Shown here: positions 55,920-64,000 of the stretch, piece after piece
Layout of the letters: the number at the start of each line of letters is the position of its first letter
How positions within the stretch are numbered: position 1 is the first letter of the stretch
Assembly: GCA_017410145.1 (NCBI GenBank)
Contig: JAFQRJ010000020.1
Span: 50,804-114,803, forward strand
DNA from: Tyzzerella sp.
Lineage (GTDB): Bacteria > Bacillota > Clostridia > Lachnospirales > Lachnospiraceae
Length of the DNA stretch: 64,000 nt
Direction: 5' to 3'
Position numbers and translations under genes: made by a program
Notes under the pieces: generated by a model
The model's input: the letters and a program-made list of their open reading frames with translations, nothing else
Told to the model about the DNA's origin: nothing
The model's database searches: none

Positions 55920-58148
55920 TTAAAAAATATTCATCGGATTAAAATCAAATTGAATGCGGAGTTTCTTAAACCCTGCATTTACTTCAATATATTGCTCTAA
56001 TTTATCTTTCATCAAGGTTAGCATCTCAAATTTGGAATGCTTGAAATACAAAACCCTTCGATGCATGTTGTTTACTTTTCCAACATATGGACTTGCCGGC
56101 CCAATGACATACACTTCTTGTTTACCTACCCTCTCTGCATACTTTTTCAAGTAAGCGCAGGCCGTTTCAAGAAGTTCCTCATCCTCGCCTTCTGCCAAAA
56201 CTGCCAACAGTTGGTCCACCGGCGGATATCCCATCAATTTTCTATAAGAAATCTCTTCCTCATAAAATGCCTCATAGTCCTGCTTTGCCGCAGTCTCAAT
56301 AGCATAGTGGTCCGGACTGTAGGTTTGGATGACAACCTCACCCTTTTCACTGCCTCTTCCTGCCCGTCCTGCCGCCTGCGCAAGCAACTGGAAGGTTCGC
56401 TCACCTGCGCGGTAGTCATCCGCATACAAGGATAAATCTGCTGCCAGCACGCCTACCAACGTGACATTTGGAAAATCATGCCCTTTCACAATCATCTGGG
56501 TTCCAATCAAGATATCGGCATCACCATTCGCAAAGGCTTCTAAAATCTTTTCAAACCCGTCTTTTTCTCTGGTGGTATCCATATCCATACGGAGTACCCT
56601 TGCCTGTGGGAATTCTGCTTTTACTAAATCTTCAATCTGCTGTGTACCTGCCCGAAAGCCACCAATATGTTTGGAGCCACACTCCGGACATGTGTAATAT
56701 TCTTTCTCTTCATATCCACAATAATGGCAAACCAACTTGCCGCCTCGATGTGATGTCAAAGACACATCACAATGAGGACATTTTGCCACATATCCACAGG
56801 AACGGCAAGAGATAAATCCTGCATATCCTCTGCGATTGATAAATAACATCATCTGCTGCTTTTTATCCAAACGGTCCCTCATCAGTTCCCGTAATTTATC
56901 ACTTAAAATGGAACGATTGCCTGCTTTTAATTCTTCCCGCATATCCACGGTATAGACTTCCGGCAGACTTTGCTTTTGGGAACGTTCTTTCAGAGTAAAT
57001 ATTTCATATTCACCGCACTGTACCCGATAAAAGCTCTCCAATGACGGAGTGGCCGAGCCAAGCACCACACTGGTGCCCTCTAATTCTGCCCGTTTGATTG
57101 CAGTTTCCCGTGCATGATATCTTGGTATCTGCTCACTTTTATAGGTATGCTCATGTTCCTCATCTATCACAATCAATCCTAAGTTCGGAAATGGAGTAAA
57201 CAATGCAGAACGCGGCCCTATCATAATATCAATAGCACCCTCTTTTGCACGCATCATCTGGTCGTAACGCTCTCCATCGGTCATTCTGGAATTTAATATG
57301 GAAATTCGATTGCCAAATCTTCGATAGAAACGCATGACAGTCTGATAGGTCAATGCAATTTCCGGAATCAATACAATTGCCTGCTTGCCGTCGCGAAGGA
57401 CACGGGCAATCATTTCCATATAAACTTCCGTTTTGCCACTCCCGGTTACACCATACAAAAGGTAGGTTTTCTTTTCCCCCTTTAAATAGTCTTCACGGAA
57501 ACGGTCAATGGCATTCTGTTGTTCTTCATTATATTCAATCGGCTCCCATGCAGCCTTACTTTCTTTAATCGGATTACGAAAAACCTGCTCCGACTCGATT
57601 CGCACGACACCCTGCTTATCTAACGCATCAATCACAGATTTTGAAACATTTAGTTTCTTGATAATAAATTCCTGCTCTAAAACCTGATTTTCTAATAGAG
57701 CTGCCATAACTCTTGCTCTGGATTTCATGCGCAAATCACTTAAAAATTCTGCTAATTTTGCTCTGCCCGCTTCTTCATCCAGCAGCAGACGGACATATCG
57801 TTTCTCGCGTATCACCGTTTCCTTCTTTACCGGAAGAACCGTCTTCAGCGCCTGAATCATAGTTCCACCGTAGTGTTCCTTCATCCAGGCTGCAAGTGCA
57901 ATTAAATTCTCCTCAATAGCATTTCTCTTGGATGCAGGTCTTAGAATATCCTTGACCTTTGCAGTGTCAAACTCACATATCTCACTGATTTCCACAATGT
58001 AACCGCTAATTTCTCGGTTCCCATTTCCAAAAGGCGCAACTACTTCCATGCCCACTTTTAGCACTCCTTCTAAATCAGAAGGAATGTGGTACTCGAATAC
58101 TTTATCCAGTTGTTCATGAACAATGTCTACGATAACCTTCGCGTACAT
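55920..58148 (-). CDS. priA: Primosomal protein N' (helicase PriA)
   Basis: 742 residues. It restarts collapsed replication forks. An N-terminal 3'-DNA-binding domain, Walker A GVTGSGKTEVYM, DEEH box, eight cysteines in two zinc-binding groups (CRSCGYVAKCPHCD and CHYCGYEEKEYYTCPECGS), and helicase motif QAAGRAGRG are all visible. 25 bp from def. Confidence 0.97.
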   Translation of the reverse strand: MYAKVIVDIVHEQLDKVFEYHIPSDLEGVLKVGMEVVAPFGNGNREISGYIVEISEICEFDTAKVKDILRPASKRNAIEENLIALAAWMKEHYGGTMIQALKTVLPVKKETVIREKRYVRLLLDEEAGRAKLAEFLSDLRMKSRARVMAALLENQVLEQEFIIKKLNVSKSVIDALDKQGVVRIESEQVFRNPIKESKAAWEPIEYNEEQQNAIDRFREDYLKGEKKTYLLYGVTGSGKTEVYMEMIARVLRDGKQAIVLIPEIALTYQTVMRFYRRFGNRISILNSRMTDGERYDQMMRAKEGAIDIMIGPRSALFTPFPNLGLIVIDEEHEHTYKSEQIPRYHARETAIKRAELEGTSVVLGSATPSLESFYRVQCGEYEIFTLKERSQKQSLPEVYTVDMREELKAGNRSILSDKLRELMRDRLDKKQQMMLFINRRGYAGFISCRSCGYVAKCPHCDVSLTSHRGGKLVCHYCGYEEKEYYTCPECGSKHIGGFRAGTQQIEDLVKAEFPQARVLRMDMDTTREKDGFEKILEAFANGDADILIGTQMIVKGHDFPNVTLVGVLAADLSLYADDYRAGERTFQLLAQAAGRAGRGSEKGEVVIQTYSPDHYAIETAAKQDYEAFYEEEISYRKLMGYPPVDQLLAVLAEGEDEELLETACAYLKKYAERVGKQEVYVIGPASPYVGKVNNMHRRVLYFKHSKFEMLTLMKDKLEQYIEVNAGFKKLRIQFDFNPMNIF

Positions 58149-58194
58149 GTGTAATGCTCCTTTTCTTCATCCTTACTCAAAATCCAATTGTATT

Positions 58195-59673
58195 TTAGCG
58201 GATTAAGTTCTCTCTCTTACTTTCTTTCACAACTTCGGCAATTAAAACACGCTCATCCATATCGTATTTCACGCCCTTAATTTCCTGATAATCCTCGTGG
58301 CCTTTTCCTGCCAACACAATCACATCACCAACCTTTGCCTCGTCGATTGCGTAACGAATGGCTTCTTTTCGGTCAATGATTTCTACATAGTTTCCATTTG
58401 TTTTGCTGATACCTGTTTTAATATCATTGATAATATCCTGCGGTTCTTCAAAACGTGGATTGTCAGAGGTTATAATCGTAAGGTCCGCCAAATTTCCTGA
58501 CACCTCACCCATCTCAAAACGTCTTGCCTTTGCACGGTTTCCACCACAGCCAAAGAGACAAACCAGACGTTTCGGATTGTATTCCTTCAATGTTGTGAGA
58601 AGACTTTCAAGACTCATTGCATTGTGTGCATAGTCAATCATCAGCGTGAAGTCATCTGACACCTTCACCATCTCAATGCGGCCTTTAACTTTTGCAGTTT
58701 TTAAAGCTTCTGTAATCTTTGTTACCGGCACATCAAAATGTCTGCATACAGCAATTGCGGTCAACGAGTTGTACACACTAAATGTACCCGGGATATCAAT
58801 CTCCACCTCGAAATTCAGAAGTCCACTTGCCTTGTAAGCTACACCTAGATGTCCCGGACTTGACACCAATTTTACATCATTTGCACGCAAATCTGCTTTT
58901 TCTGAAAAACCAAATGTCTCTATTTGGCAGGTTGCTTCCTTAAATACATCTTCAAAATGTGCATCATCCACATTTGCAATACCAATTTTGCATTGCTTGA
59001 ATAATAACCCTTTGCAACGTTTATAATCATCAAAATCCTTGTGTTCATTCGGACCAATGTGATCTTCCCCAAGATTTGTAAAAATCCCAATTTCAAATGG
59101 AATTCCTGCAGTTCTGTGAAGCATGAGTCCTTGCGAAGAAACCTCCATAACCACCGCGTCGCATCCTGCATCTACCATCTTTCTGAAATACTGGTGAATC
59201 GTGAAAGATTCCGGTGTAGTATTTTTCGCAGGAATAATTTCATCTCCAATAATTGCCTCAATGGTTCCAATCAACCCCACTTTATGTCCTACACCTTCCA
59301 AAATGGATTTCACCATGTAGGTTGTCGTTGTCTTTCCTTTGGTTCCCGTAATACCGATAACCTTCAATTCATCAGCCGGATACCCAAAATATGCCGCTGA
59401 TGTAAGCGCCAATGCGTATCTCGTATCCTCTACCTTAATAACAGTCACCTGTTCCGGAGCTTCCACTTCCTTCTCTACGATTACGACTGTTGCGCCTTTT
59501 TCTGCAACCTCCTGCACGAAGTCATGCCCATCACGCACAGCACCTGTAATGCAGACAAATACACTGCCTTTCTTCACATTTCTCGAGTCATTTGTAAGCT
59601 CTGTAATCTCTATCTCATCACTGCCTTGCAGTATGTTGTAATCTAATCTTTCCAATAACTTTGTCAGTTTCAT
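58195..59673 (-). CDS. murE: UDP-MurNAc-tripeptide ligase MurE (meso-DAP type)
   Basis: 492 residues. It adds the third peptide residue to the peptidoglycan precursor. GTKGKTTTTYM binds ATP, EVSSQGLMLHR follows, and the TSDNPRFEEP motif (DNPR) is the specificity signature for meso-diaminopimelate rather than lysine. GGAGG lies before the ATG. It begins the long operon that runs to the SIS gene. Confidence 0.96.
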   Translation of the reverse strand: MKLTKLLERLDYNILQGSDEIEITELTNDSRNVKKGSVFVCITGAVRDGHDFVQEVAEKGATVVIVEKEVEAPEQVTVIKVEDTRYALALTSAAYFGYPADELKVIGITGTKGKTTTTYMVKSILEGVGHKVGLIGTIEAIIGDEIIPAKNTTPESFTIHQYFRKMVDAGCDAVVMEVSSQGLMLHRTAGIPFEIGIFTNLGEDHIGPNEHKDFDDYKRCKGLLFKQCKIGIANVDDAHFEDVFKEATCQIETFGFSEKADLRANDVKLVSSPGHLGVAYKASGLLNFEVEIDIPGTFSVYNSLTAIAVCRHFDVPVTKITEALKTAKVKGRIEMVKVSDDFTLMIDYAHNAMSLESLLTTLKEYNPKRLVCLFGCGGNRAKARRFEMGEVSGNLADLTIITSDNPRFEEPQDIINDIKTGISKTNGNYVEIIDRKEAIRYAIDEAKVGDVIVLAGKGHEDYQEIKGVKYDMDERVLIAEVVKESKRENLIR

Positions 59674-59709
59674 AATAGAAGCCTCCTATTTTTTCACATA
59701 GTTATTTAT

Positions 59710-59738
59710 ATGATAGCACAAATTCAAAAAATAAGCAA
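59710..59738 (-). promoter_or_regulatory. Probable promoter of the murE operon
   Basis: TTGCTT (59733-59738), 17 nt, TATCAT (59710-59715), about 37 nt before the murE ATG, starting in the T-run of the fucU terminator. Confidence 0.55.
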
Positions 59739-59772
59739 AAAAATGACTAGCAAAAATTGCTAGTCATTTTTC
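59738..59772 (-). terminator. Terminator of fucI-fucU
   Basis: A perfect 15-bp stem, AAAAATGACTAGCAA with its complement around AAA, with a T-run on the minus strand. Confidence 0.9.
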
Positions 59773-59783
59773 ATGTCATACTT

Positions 59784-60224
59784 TTAAACCACACCTTTTT
59801 GTAACATCACATTTGCATACACTGCCGCTTCACTTGTTGCAATGATACAGTATACTTGTCGAGCCTCGTCGTAGAAATCAAATCGGTCAATATTGCCTAC
59901 TGCCTTATCTCCACGTTCATCATACTTTGCAACAATCTCCTTATATGTATCCCAGATAGGTGTTGCGATCTTGCCTTTGTCACAGTCCATTAGTTCCATT
60001 AACTGTACCGGTTTATCTGTATAGGTATCCAATGGAAACACCTGCAAAATAGCATCCAATATTTCCGGCACTCCATGACCATCCATACGGATAACAATCG
60101 CGTCTTTTCCCATTGATTCTGATGGGAAGTTTCCGTCTGCAATTACCAGGCGGTCACTGTGTCCCATTTCACATAATACTTTTAATAATTCAGGAGATAA
60201 AATCTTTGGAATTCCTTTTAACAT
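59784..60224 (-). CDS. fucU: L-fucose mutarotase FucU
   Basis: 146 residues of the RbsD/FucU family, which interconverts sugar anomers. MLKGIPKILSPELLKVLCEMGHSD-type opening (H22 region), IADGNFPSES, the MDGHGVPEIL segment and a C-terminal TSEAAVYANVML identify FucU rather than RbsD. It follows fucI by 14 bp. Confidence 0.93.
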   Translation of the reverse strand: MLKGIPKILSPELLKVLCEMGHSDRLVIADGNFPSESMGKDAIVIRMDGHGVPEILDAILQVFPLDTYTDKPVQLMELMDCDKGKIATPIWDTYKEIVAKYDERGDKAVGNIDRFDFYDEARQVYCIIATSEAAVYANVMLQKGVV

Positions 60225-60238
60225 CTTATATCCCTCTC

Positions 60239-62038
60239 TTATTTATAAAATGGTCCGTATGTAGCGCATGCTCTGTAATCAGCTGCTTCTTTGTCAGTTC
60301 CAAATGCATTCCATGCTGATGGTCTGAAGATTTTTTCTTCCGGTACATTGTGCATACATACAGGAATGCGAAGCATTGAACACATTGTAATTAAGTCAGC
60401 ACCGATATGTCCGTAAGAGATTGCGCCGTGGTTTGCACCCCAGTTGTTCATTACTTCGTATGCTGTTTTAAATGGGCTTCCTTCTTTGCCATCACATCTT
60501 GGAGCAAACCAAGTACATGGCCATGTGTAGTCTGTACGTTTCCAAATAACATCTGACACTTCATCCGGAAGTGCAACTGTCCAACCTTCTGCAATCTGGA
60601 GAACTGGTCCAAGACCTTTTACTAAATTTAATCTAATCATAGTAGCTGGCATTTCTGCTCTTGTTAAGAAACGAGAAGAGAAGCCACCACCGCGGAAATA
60701 TCCGTTATCAGCTGCGTTCCATGTAGTAGCTGCCATAACTGTATCTTGGTCTTCCTGTGTCATTTCATACCAAGGCTTCATAACTCCATTTCCGTTTTCA
60801 TCTTTTACTTCACCACATGCATCGAGACAGCAAGCACCTGAGTTAATTAAGTGAATAATACCATCAGCTTCTTTTGCTTTGCCTTCAATATCATATCCGG
60901 TTACACGTTTAATTGCATCTCCGCTCCAATATGTACGAACATCAGCAAACATTTGTGCTCTGTTAGTAAGAAGTTTCATAAAGAGCATACCCATACCATT
61001 GAGTACGTCATTTTCTGTTGCTAAAATATATGGTTCTCTTGCTCCATTCCAGTCAAAAGAAGTATTTAATACTGCTTCCGGGAAGTCTGCATTTGGATAG
61101 AAATCTGTCCATTGTCTTTGTCCTTGGAAACCTGCTGCAATTGCATTATGTCCAACAGCCTCTTCTTCGCAGCCTTCTGGTAGGTTTTTATTTCCATTCA
61201 TTAAATCTTTAATGATAACTGCCATTTTTACAACGAACTCAAATTGCTCGTCTTTTACTTCATCGCTCTTTCTTACAGAGTCTGGGTTCTTATCAAAACC
61301 AATGATACATTTTTCTTTTGCCCATGCTAACGCTTTTTGATATTCTGCTTCATCATAGATACCCTCTGTCATACGACGAATAATTTCCACTTCATCAACT
61401 GATTCTACACGAAGTCCAAAGTAACTTTCCAAGAAATCAGAGTCGATGATAGAGCCACCGATACCCATACAGATAGAACCAATCTGTAAGTATGATTTTC
61501 CTCTCATGGTTGCAGTAGCTACAGCCGCACGTCCGAATCGGAGTAACTTTTCTTCTACGTCTGCAGGAATTGTCGCGTCATCAATATCCTGAACATCATG
61601 TCCGTAGATACCAAATGCAGGAAGTCCTTTCTGCGCGTGTGTTGCAAGAACAGATGCCAAATATACAGCTCCTGGTCTTTCTGTCTTATTACATCCCCAA
61701 ACAGCCTTGATAGTATTTGGGTCCATATCCATTGTTTCTGAACCGTAGCACCAGCATGGTGTTACTGTAAGTGTAATTGCTACACCCTCTCTTCTAAATT
61801 TCTCTTCACAAGCTGCTGCTTCTGCAACACGTCCAATTGTTGTATCAGCGATAACTACCTTCACTGGTTCTCCGTTTGAATATTTCAAATTGTCTTCAAA
61901 CAGTTTCTTTGCTGCCTGTGCCATTCCCATTGTCTGATCTTCCAGACTTTCGCGAACCTTAAGTGGTCCCCTACGTCCGTCAATTGTTGGTCTGATACCG
62001 ATTACCGGGTATCCACCGATTAATCTGCTTTCTGCCAT
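60239..62038 (-). CDS. fucI: L-fucose isomerase
   Basis: 599 residues. It converts L-fucose to L-fuculose. [20 protein letters not shown] opens the protein; [38 protein letters not shown]-like text and [14 protein letters not shown]-like metal-site segments follow. An earlier in-frame GTG at 62047 is part of the SD (AGGAGGGTG), so the ATG at 62038 is used. No fuculokinase or aldolase gene adjoins it. Confidence 0.95.
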   Translation of the reverse strand: MAESRLIGGYPVIGIRPTIDGRRGPLKVRESLEDQTMGMAQAAKKLFEDNLKYSNGEPVKVVIADTTIGRVAEAAACEEKFRREGVAITLTVTPCWCYGSETMDMDPNTIKAVWGCNKTERPGAVYLASVLATHAQKGLPAFGIYGHDVQDIDDATIPADVEEKLLRFGRAAVATATMRGKSYLQIGSICMGIGGSIIDSDFLESYFGLRVESVDEVEIIRRMTEGIYDEAEYQKALAWAKEKCIIGFDKNPDSVRKSDEVKDEQFEFVVKMAVIIKDLMNGNKNLPEGCEEEAVGHNAIAAGFQGQRQWTDFYPNADFPEAVLNTSFDWNGAREPYILATENDVLNGMGMLFMKLLTNRAQMFADVRTYWSGDAIKRVTGYDIEGKAKEADGIIHLINSGACCLDACGEVKDENGNGVMKPWYEMTQEDQDTVMAATTWNAADNGYFRGGGFSSRFLTRAEMPATMIRLNLVKGLGPVLQIAEGWTVALPDEVSDVIWKRTDYTWPCTWFAPRCDGKEGSPFKTAYEVMNNWGANHGAISYGHIGADLITMCSMLRIPVCMHNVPEEKIFRPSAWNAFGTDKEAADYRACATYGPFYK

Positions 62039-62092
62039 CTTAATCACCCTCCTATAAATAATGAGTTTTGTGTTATTATCCTCATTTTATCA

Positions 62093-62122
62093 TTGCACAC
62101 CTGTTGTTAATAGTGATATAAT
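62093..62122 (+). promoter_or_regulatory. Promoter of the fuc-linked AraC regulator
   Basis: TTGCAC, 18 nt, TATAAT. Just downstream, AGTGATAT and ATATTCACT form an inverted repeat (about 62112-62155), a possible operator between the divergent genes. Confidence 0.55.
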
Positions 62123-62160
62123 GGCAAAAAGTATAACAATATTCACTTTTAGGAGTTTTT

Positions 62161-63009
62161 ATGCATTACACGAATTATCATGAATCCGTACAACGCGGAA
62201 CGATGGACTTTCCACTAGAATTTTATCATGTCACCCCAAACCACCCTCAATATCTCATGCGCATTCATTGGCATGTGGAATTCGAGTTTATTCGCGTGCT
62301 TGAGGGAAACCTTTTATTAACCATAGATGAACAAGAATTTAATATTGGGGAAAATTCCTCTGTATTTATCCCGTCAGGTGCTTTGCATTCTGCCATTCCG
62401 AAAAATGACTGCGTTTACGATTGTATTGTTATGGACCCAAATATGCTATTGAATAAATCGGATACCTGTCGTAAATATATTCAACAGATTATGAATCACG
62501 AGTTGGAAATTCAATCTATCTATGATGAAAACTATGATAAAATCCACCAGATTATATGGAGTCTGTTTGATGCGCTTTCCTCTAAACCTAGCGGATACCA
62601 GTTACTTGTTCAGGGAGCTTTATACCAATTTTTCGGTGTTGCAATTTCGGAAGATTATCGTTCTGAAATTACAATGCGCACCAAACGTGATTTGAAACGT
62701 ATTACACAACTAAAGACCGCTTTGGAATTTATTGAAAACTCTTATACCACAAATATTACGCTGAAAGAAATGTCCGACAGTGTACAAATGACGCCGAAAT
62801 ATTTTTGTAGGTTCTTCCGTGAGATGACACAACGTTCTCCGGTTGACTACCTGAACTACTACCGGATTGAAAGAGCATGTTATTTACTTTTGACTACAGG
62901 TCAATCCATTACAGAAGTGGCATATAACACAGGATTCAATGACCTAAGCTACTTCATAAAGATTTTCAAAAGATATAAAGGAGTGACACCGAAGCAGTAT
63001 GTGAGATAG
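62161..63009 (+). CDS. AraC-family regulator, probable fucose regulator
   Basis: 282 residues. Cupin-type sensor with MRIHWHVEFEFIRVLEGNLLL and SGALHSAIPKND, then the two helix-turn-helix units ITLKEMSDSVQMTPKYFCR and TEVAYNTGFNDLSYFIKIFK. GGAG precedes the ATG. It is divergent from fucI-fucU, so control of fucose use is the natural reading. It ends 7 bp before a convergent gene. Confidence 0.88.
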   Translation: MHYTNYHESVQRGTMDFPLEFYHVTPNHPQYLMRIHWHVEFEFIRVLEGNLLLTIDEQEFNIGENSSVFIPSGALHSAIPKNDCVYDCIVMDPNMLLNKSDTCRKYIQQIMNHELEIQSIYDENYDKIHQIIWSLFDALSSKPSGYQLLVQGALYQFFGVAISEDYRSEITMRTKRDLKRITQLKTALEFIENSYTTNITLKEMSDSVQMTPKYFCRFFREMTQRSPVDYLNYYRIERACYLLLTTGQSITEVAYNTGFNDLSYFIKIFKRYKGVTPKQYVR

Positions 63010-63016
63010 CAGATTA

Positions 63017-63811
63017 TTATTCGGTAAACTTATTAATAAAATCTGCTATTCGAATCTCAAATCCTTCTAAAACATAAGATGGAATAACATCATTATAATT
63101 ATATTCTGCATTTTTCTCGGTGTCTTCAAAACAAGCAACCAGAACATGTTCTATTCTCGGGTCCACAATCCAATATTCTCTTACACCAGCTTGCTGGTAC
63201 TTTATCATTTTCCTCACATAATCATGAAAATAATTGTTCGGGGATACAATCTCAACAATTAAATCTGGCGCACCATCACATCCTTGCTCTGTCAATATCT
63301 CTTTTCTTTTGCACACAACTAGAATATCCGGCTCCACCCATGTCTTATCATCAGAAAACAGGCGTACCCCTAATGGTGCGGTATAAATATGACATTTTCC
63401 GTTATTCTTATCAATGTGGTTAAATATCCTTGCAGAGATATTCATAGACAAAAACTGATGCATACGGTTTGGTGTATTCATTGTGTGTAATTTTCCATCA
63501 ATTATCTCAACGCGAACACCTGCACATAGTTGTTTAACATCGTCTATGCAATATCGTCTTGCATCAAAGTTGTAGGCCACCTGTTCACGAACCAAACAGG
63601 GTTGTTCTTGCTCCTTATCATAATAAAATGGTATCTTTTTCTTTCGAACAATGACTTGTTCCATCGCAAGAAGCGACATGTACTGCGGTTCTTTTATCTC
63701 ACCCGTAAAAATCCGGGTCACTATGTCCAAGGGAATCCCTGATAATTCTGCAATTGTCTCATAGCCCATATTTTCTTTTTCTCGCAATTCTCTTAAATCT
63801 TCAATCGTCAT
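63017..63811 (-). CDS. Uma2-family protein with N-terminal helix-turn-helix
   Basis: 264 residues. The first 40 residues (LREKENMGYETIAELSGIPLDIV) look like a Cro-type DNA-binding segment. From about 85 onward the Uma2 (DUF820) PD-(D/E)XK-like fold appears: VEIIDGKLHTM, WVEPDILVVC, DLIVEIVSPNN and VREYWIVDP with its Glu-Tyr-Trp-Ile. Biological role of Uma2 proteins is unclear. AAAGGAGA precedes the ATG. Confidence 0.8.
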   Translation of the reverse strand: MTIEDLRELREKENMGYETIAELSGIPLDIVTRIFTGEIKEPQYMSLLAMEQVIVRKKKIPFYYDKEQEQPCLVREQVAYNFDARRYCIDDVKQLCAGVRVEIIDGKLHTMNTPNRMHQFLSMNISARIFNHIDKNNGKCHIYTAPLGVRLFSDDKTWVEPDILVVCKRKEILTEQGCDGAPDLIVEIVSPNNYFHDYVRKMIKYQQAGVREYWIVDPRIEHVLVACFEDTEKNAEYNYNDVIPSYVLEGFEIRIADFINKFTE

Positions 63812-63861
63812 ACGTTTTCTCCTTTCTTTATTGTATATGCGTTATTATAATTCAAAAACAA

Positions 63862-64000
63862 GGGGCTGTCGCATTAACGAATAAAAATTCGTGAGTGCGG
63901 CAGCACTTTTTATGCCCTAAAATACATAAATCCCAAGCTTCGAAAAGCTAGGGATTTATGGTAAAATATAAGTATGCTAAAACAAAATATTTTACAAAAA
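63862..64000 (+). mobile_element. Probable left end of an insertion sequence (runs off window)
   Basis: GGGGCTGTCGCA opens a hairpin (GCTGTCGCA with TGCGGCAGC, 63864-63904), followed by a second hairpin CATAAATCCC-AGCT...AGCT-GGGATTTATG (about 63927-63960), a TATAAG-like box and a start codon at 63974. This layout of end repeat plus transcription-blocking hairpin before a start is usual for insertion sequences such as the IS1182 type, but the transposase is beyond the window. Confidence 0.5.
63974..64000 (+). CDS. Start of an open frame, possible transposase (partial)
   Basis: ATG followed by nine codons (MLKQNILQK) to the window edge, with the -10-like GTAAAATATAAG before it. Too short to identify; called from its place behind the presumed insertion-sequence end. 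Confidence 0.35.

Overview
The window is chromosomal DNA from a low-G+C anaerobic Firmicute, most likely a gut or rumen Lachnospiraceae. The indications are: a four-subunit pyruvate:ferredoxin oxidoreductase, a dockerin-containing cell-surface protein, separate IMP cyclohydrolase and AICAR transformylase genes, a lysine riboswitch, PASTA kinase/PP2C signalling genes and consensus sigma-A promoters. Family assignments come from reading motifs; no database search was possible.

Layout. 1-8.6 kb (accessory): the 5' part of a very large secreted protein built from about seven repeats of one module plus a dockerin, then a GH38 alpha-mannosidase with a phosphoesterase lipoprotein, divergent from an AraC regulator. 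8.7-21 kb (core): smpB-rnr, secG, eno, glmM, a split purine terminus (AICAR transformylase plus PurO-type cyclohydrolase), greA, a hydrolase remnant that has lost its catalytic core, and porCDAB. 21-29.5 kb: an array of four related inverted repeats, tRNA-Leu, amino-acid symporters, an RmlD-like reductase, an MFS transporter, rplM-rpsI and a lone GH13 enzyme. 29.5-42.7 kb: flavokinase-tyrS, a ParB-like/BMP fusion protein with a phosphoesterase, a uracil/xanthine permease, yqzL-like/recO, era, a PreP-type protease, and a NhaC-family transporter under a lysine riboswitch. Upstream of that riboswitch lie an unassigned structured element, one of two copies of a dispersed hairpin repeat, and tRNA-Gly.

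42.8-59.7 kb is one long co-directional run, murE-priA-def-fmt-yugP-rsmB-rlmN-prpC-prkC-rsgA-rpe-thiN-ychF-lgt-ROK-SIS. Most junctions are overlaps or gaps of only a few bases; the widest gaps are 72, 46 and 37 bp. It joins cell-wall precursor synthesis, translation initiation, ribosome maturation and PASTA-kinase signalling. 59.8-64 kb: fucU-fucI divergent from an AraC regulator, a Uma2-family protein, and what looks like the edge of a mobile element running off the window.

The observations most worth a second look are the dispersed repeat with a compensatory base-pair change, the structured element at 42231-42349, the 21 kb inverted-repeat array, the cytoplasmic ParB-like/BMP fusion, the modular surface protein with an internal dockerin, and the hydrolase with an in-frame internal deletion. 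Several start codons were moved downstream of the longest reading frame because a strong Shine-Dalgarno sequence marks the internal start; these are noted gene by gene.
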